DNA of 5,795 nt, from NCBI GenBank assembly GCA_025924845.1, contig JAICHN010000334.1, positions 1-5,795 of the forward strand, read 5' to 3'. This document shows, piece after piece, positions 5,136-5,795 of this stretch. The notes beneath the pieces are model-generated. The model made no database searches and was not told the origin of the DNA. It saw nothing but the letters and a program-made list of their open reading frames with translations. A program made the position numbers and the translations under genes. Source of the DNA: Chloroflexota bacterium (GTDB lineage Bacteria > Chloroflexota > UBA5177 > JANWHV01). Within the stretch, counting starts at the first letter, position 1. Each line of letters begins with the position of its first letter.

Positions 5136-5795
5136 TTGTCCGGCGATGTACTTGCCCACGACCGTACGCACGCGTCCGGCCCTCGCTTGCCGACCGACCT
5201 ATCCCCGGAGACGCGGCGGCTCGCCCTGCTACTCGCGGCGGAGCCCGCCGCCGAGTTGCGTTGCGACCTGCCGTCCCCGCCGGGAATCAATGAGTGGTGG
5301 GAGCCGGTGTCGATCCACCGCAAGGGCCGGACGGTGGCCTCGATGCGCCTGAGCAAGACGGCGACGCGCTACAAGGCTCACGCCGAGGCGGTGCTCCTGC
5401 GCCAGGGTTTCGACGTGGTGGCGCTTGAGGACGAGTTCCGCGATCTGTGGCTGCAACTGCACATCGTGAACTACATCGCCACGCCGATGGCGCGCGACGC
5501 GGACGGGCCGCTGAAACCGCTCCAGGATCTGTTTTGCTCGCTCCTTGCCGTGAACGACGCCCGTGTGCGTTATAGCGCGGCGAGCCTACAGCTTGATCCG
5601 GATCATCCCCGCGTACAGGTGCGGATCGAGGGCTACCAGGTGTGGGATGCGTCCGGCGCCGGTGGCCCCTTTTATATACTGCGCCCTCAAGACAGCCCAA
5701 ACGGCAGGCGCTGCGAGGCGCTTCAGATCACGCCCCGCCGTGTGCCCACGCCCCGCGCCCGCCTCGCCGCCCTATTGGCCACAGGCCAGGACACC
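5136..5795 (+). CDS. RusA-family Holliday junction resolvase-like protein (partial, runs off the right edge)
   Basis: The frame is open for 220 codons from TTG 5136 to the window end. Residues about 41-167 resemble RusA, the small Mg2+-dependent endonuclease that resolves four-way DNA junctions as a dimer. PSPPGINEWW (46-55) fits the N-terminal PPSxN motif, and RLSKTATRYKAHAE (71-84) fits the following strand-helix segment. MARDADGPLKPLQDLF (118-133) keeps the DxDxxxK catalytic pattern of E. coli RusA (D70, D72, K76) as D121, D123 and K127. VNDARV (139-144) supplies the third acidic residue, D141, at nearly the right spacing. RusA is usually about 120 residues; here a 40-residue N-terminal extension and at least 50 C-terminal residues (Arg/Pro-rich, from about 170) are added. 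No integrase or phage structural gene is visible, so a prophage origin is not shown. It is transcribed divergently from pdhA. The family call rests on motifs only; the extensions have no recognised domain. Confidence 0.7.
   Translation, partial: MSGDVLAHDRTHASGPRLPTDLSPETRRLALLLAAEPAAELRCDLPSPPGINEWWEPVSIHRKGRTVASMRLSKTATRYKAHAEAVLLRQGFDVVALEDEFRDLWLQLHIVNYIATPMARDADGPLKPLQDLFCSLLAVNDARVRYSAASLQLDPDHPRVQVRIEGYQVWDASGAGGPFYILRPQDSPNGRRCEALQITPRRVPTPRARLAALLATGQDT

Noticed and set aside
5062..5352. ATG-started + strand frame of 96 codons overlapping the RusA-like gene start
   Set aside because: It is out of frame with the RusA motifs, its product is low-complexity Arg/Pro-rich, and the strong AAAGGAG site serves the TTG at 5136 instead.
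5287..5700. 137-codon minus-strand open frame opposite the right-edge gene
   Set aside because: The + strand frame carries RusA motifs and a strong ribosome binding site; the antisense frame has neither and is Arg/Pro/Ser-rich.

Overview
The window is ordinary, GC-rich bacterial chromosome with five recognisable protein genes plus one edge gene. The gene content (a rimI-tsaD pair, a pdhA-pdhB-pdhC cluster without E3, a RusA-type nuclease), the TsaD motif HLEGHVYSNWL and the use of GTG and TTG starts behind strong Shine-Dalgarno sequences fit a high-GC Gram-positive-like or Chloroflexota-type bacterium. That placement is an impression from protein style and was not tested. There is no rRNA, tRNA, CRISPR array, transposase or integrase in view.

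Layout. Left block (+ strand, 1-1300): the C-terminal part of the N-acetyltransferase RimI, then tsaD one base after the rimI stop. Both act on the translation apparatus: RimI acetylates the N-terminus of ribosomal protein S18, and TsaD makes the t6A37 modification of ANN-reading tRNAs. A 139-base convergent intergenic stretch (1301-1439) follows. It has unusually dense inverted repeats, including a 9-bp perfect stem that could end transcription from both sides.

Centre (- strand, 4963 down to 1440): a pyruvate dehydrogenase operon in the order E1 alpha (pdhA), E1 beta (pdhB), E2 (pdhC). The two E1 subunits form the ThDP-dependent decarboxylase, which passes the acetyl group to the single lipoyl domain of E2; E2 then makes acetyl-CoA. 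E3 (dihydrolipoamide dehydrogenase) is not in the window and must be supplied from elsewhere. pdhB and pdhC are tightly coupled (12 bases apart), but pdhA and pdhB are separated by 176 non-coding bases carrying two tandem 13-nt perfect hairpins.

Right block (+ strand, 5136 to the edge): a gene with a TTG start that I read as a RusA-family Holliday-junction resolvase, from its PPGIN motif, the DxDxxxK cluster and a downstream NDARV motif. It runs off the window and carries extensions on both sides of the RusA core. The 172-base divergent region between it and pdhA holds candidate promoters for both directions whose -10 elements overlap on opposite strands.

I do not see a clearly new biological system. 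The points most worth a second look are the extended RusA-like protein beside a metabolic operon, the overlapping divergent promoters, the structured gap inside the pdh operon, and the folded convergent intergenic region.
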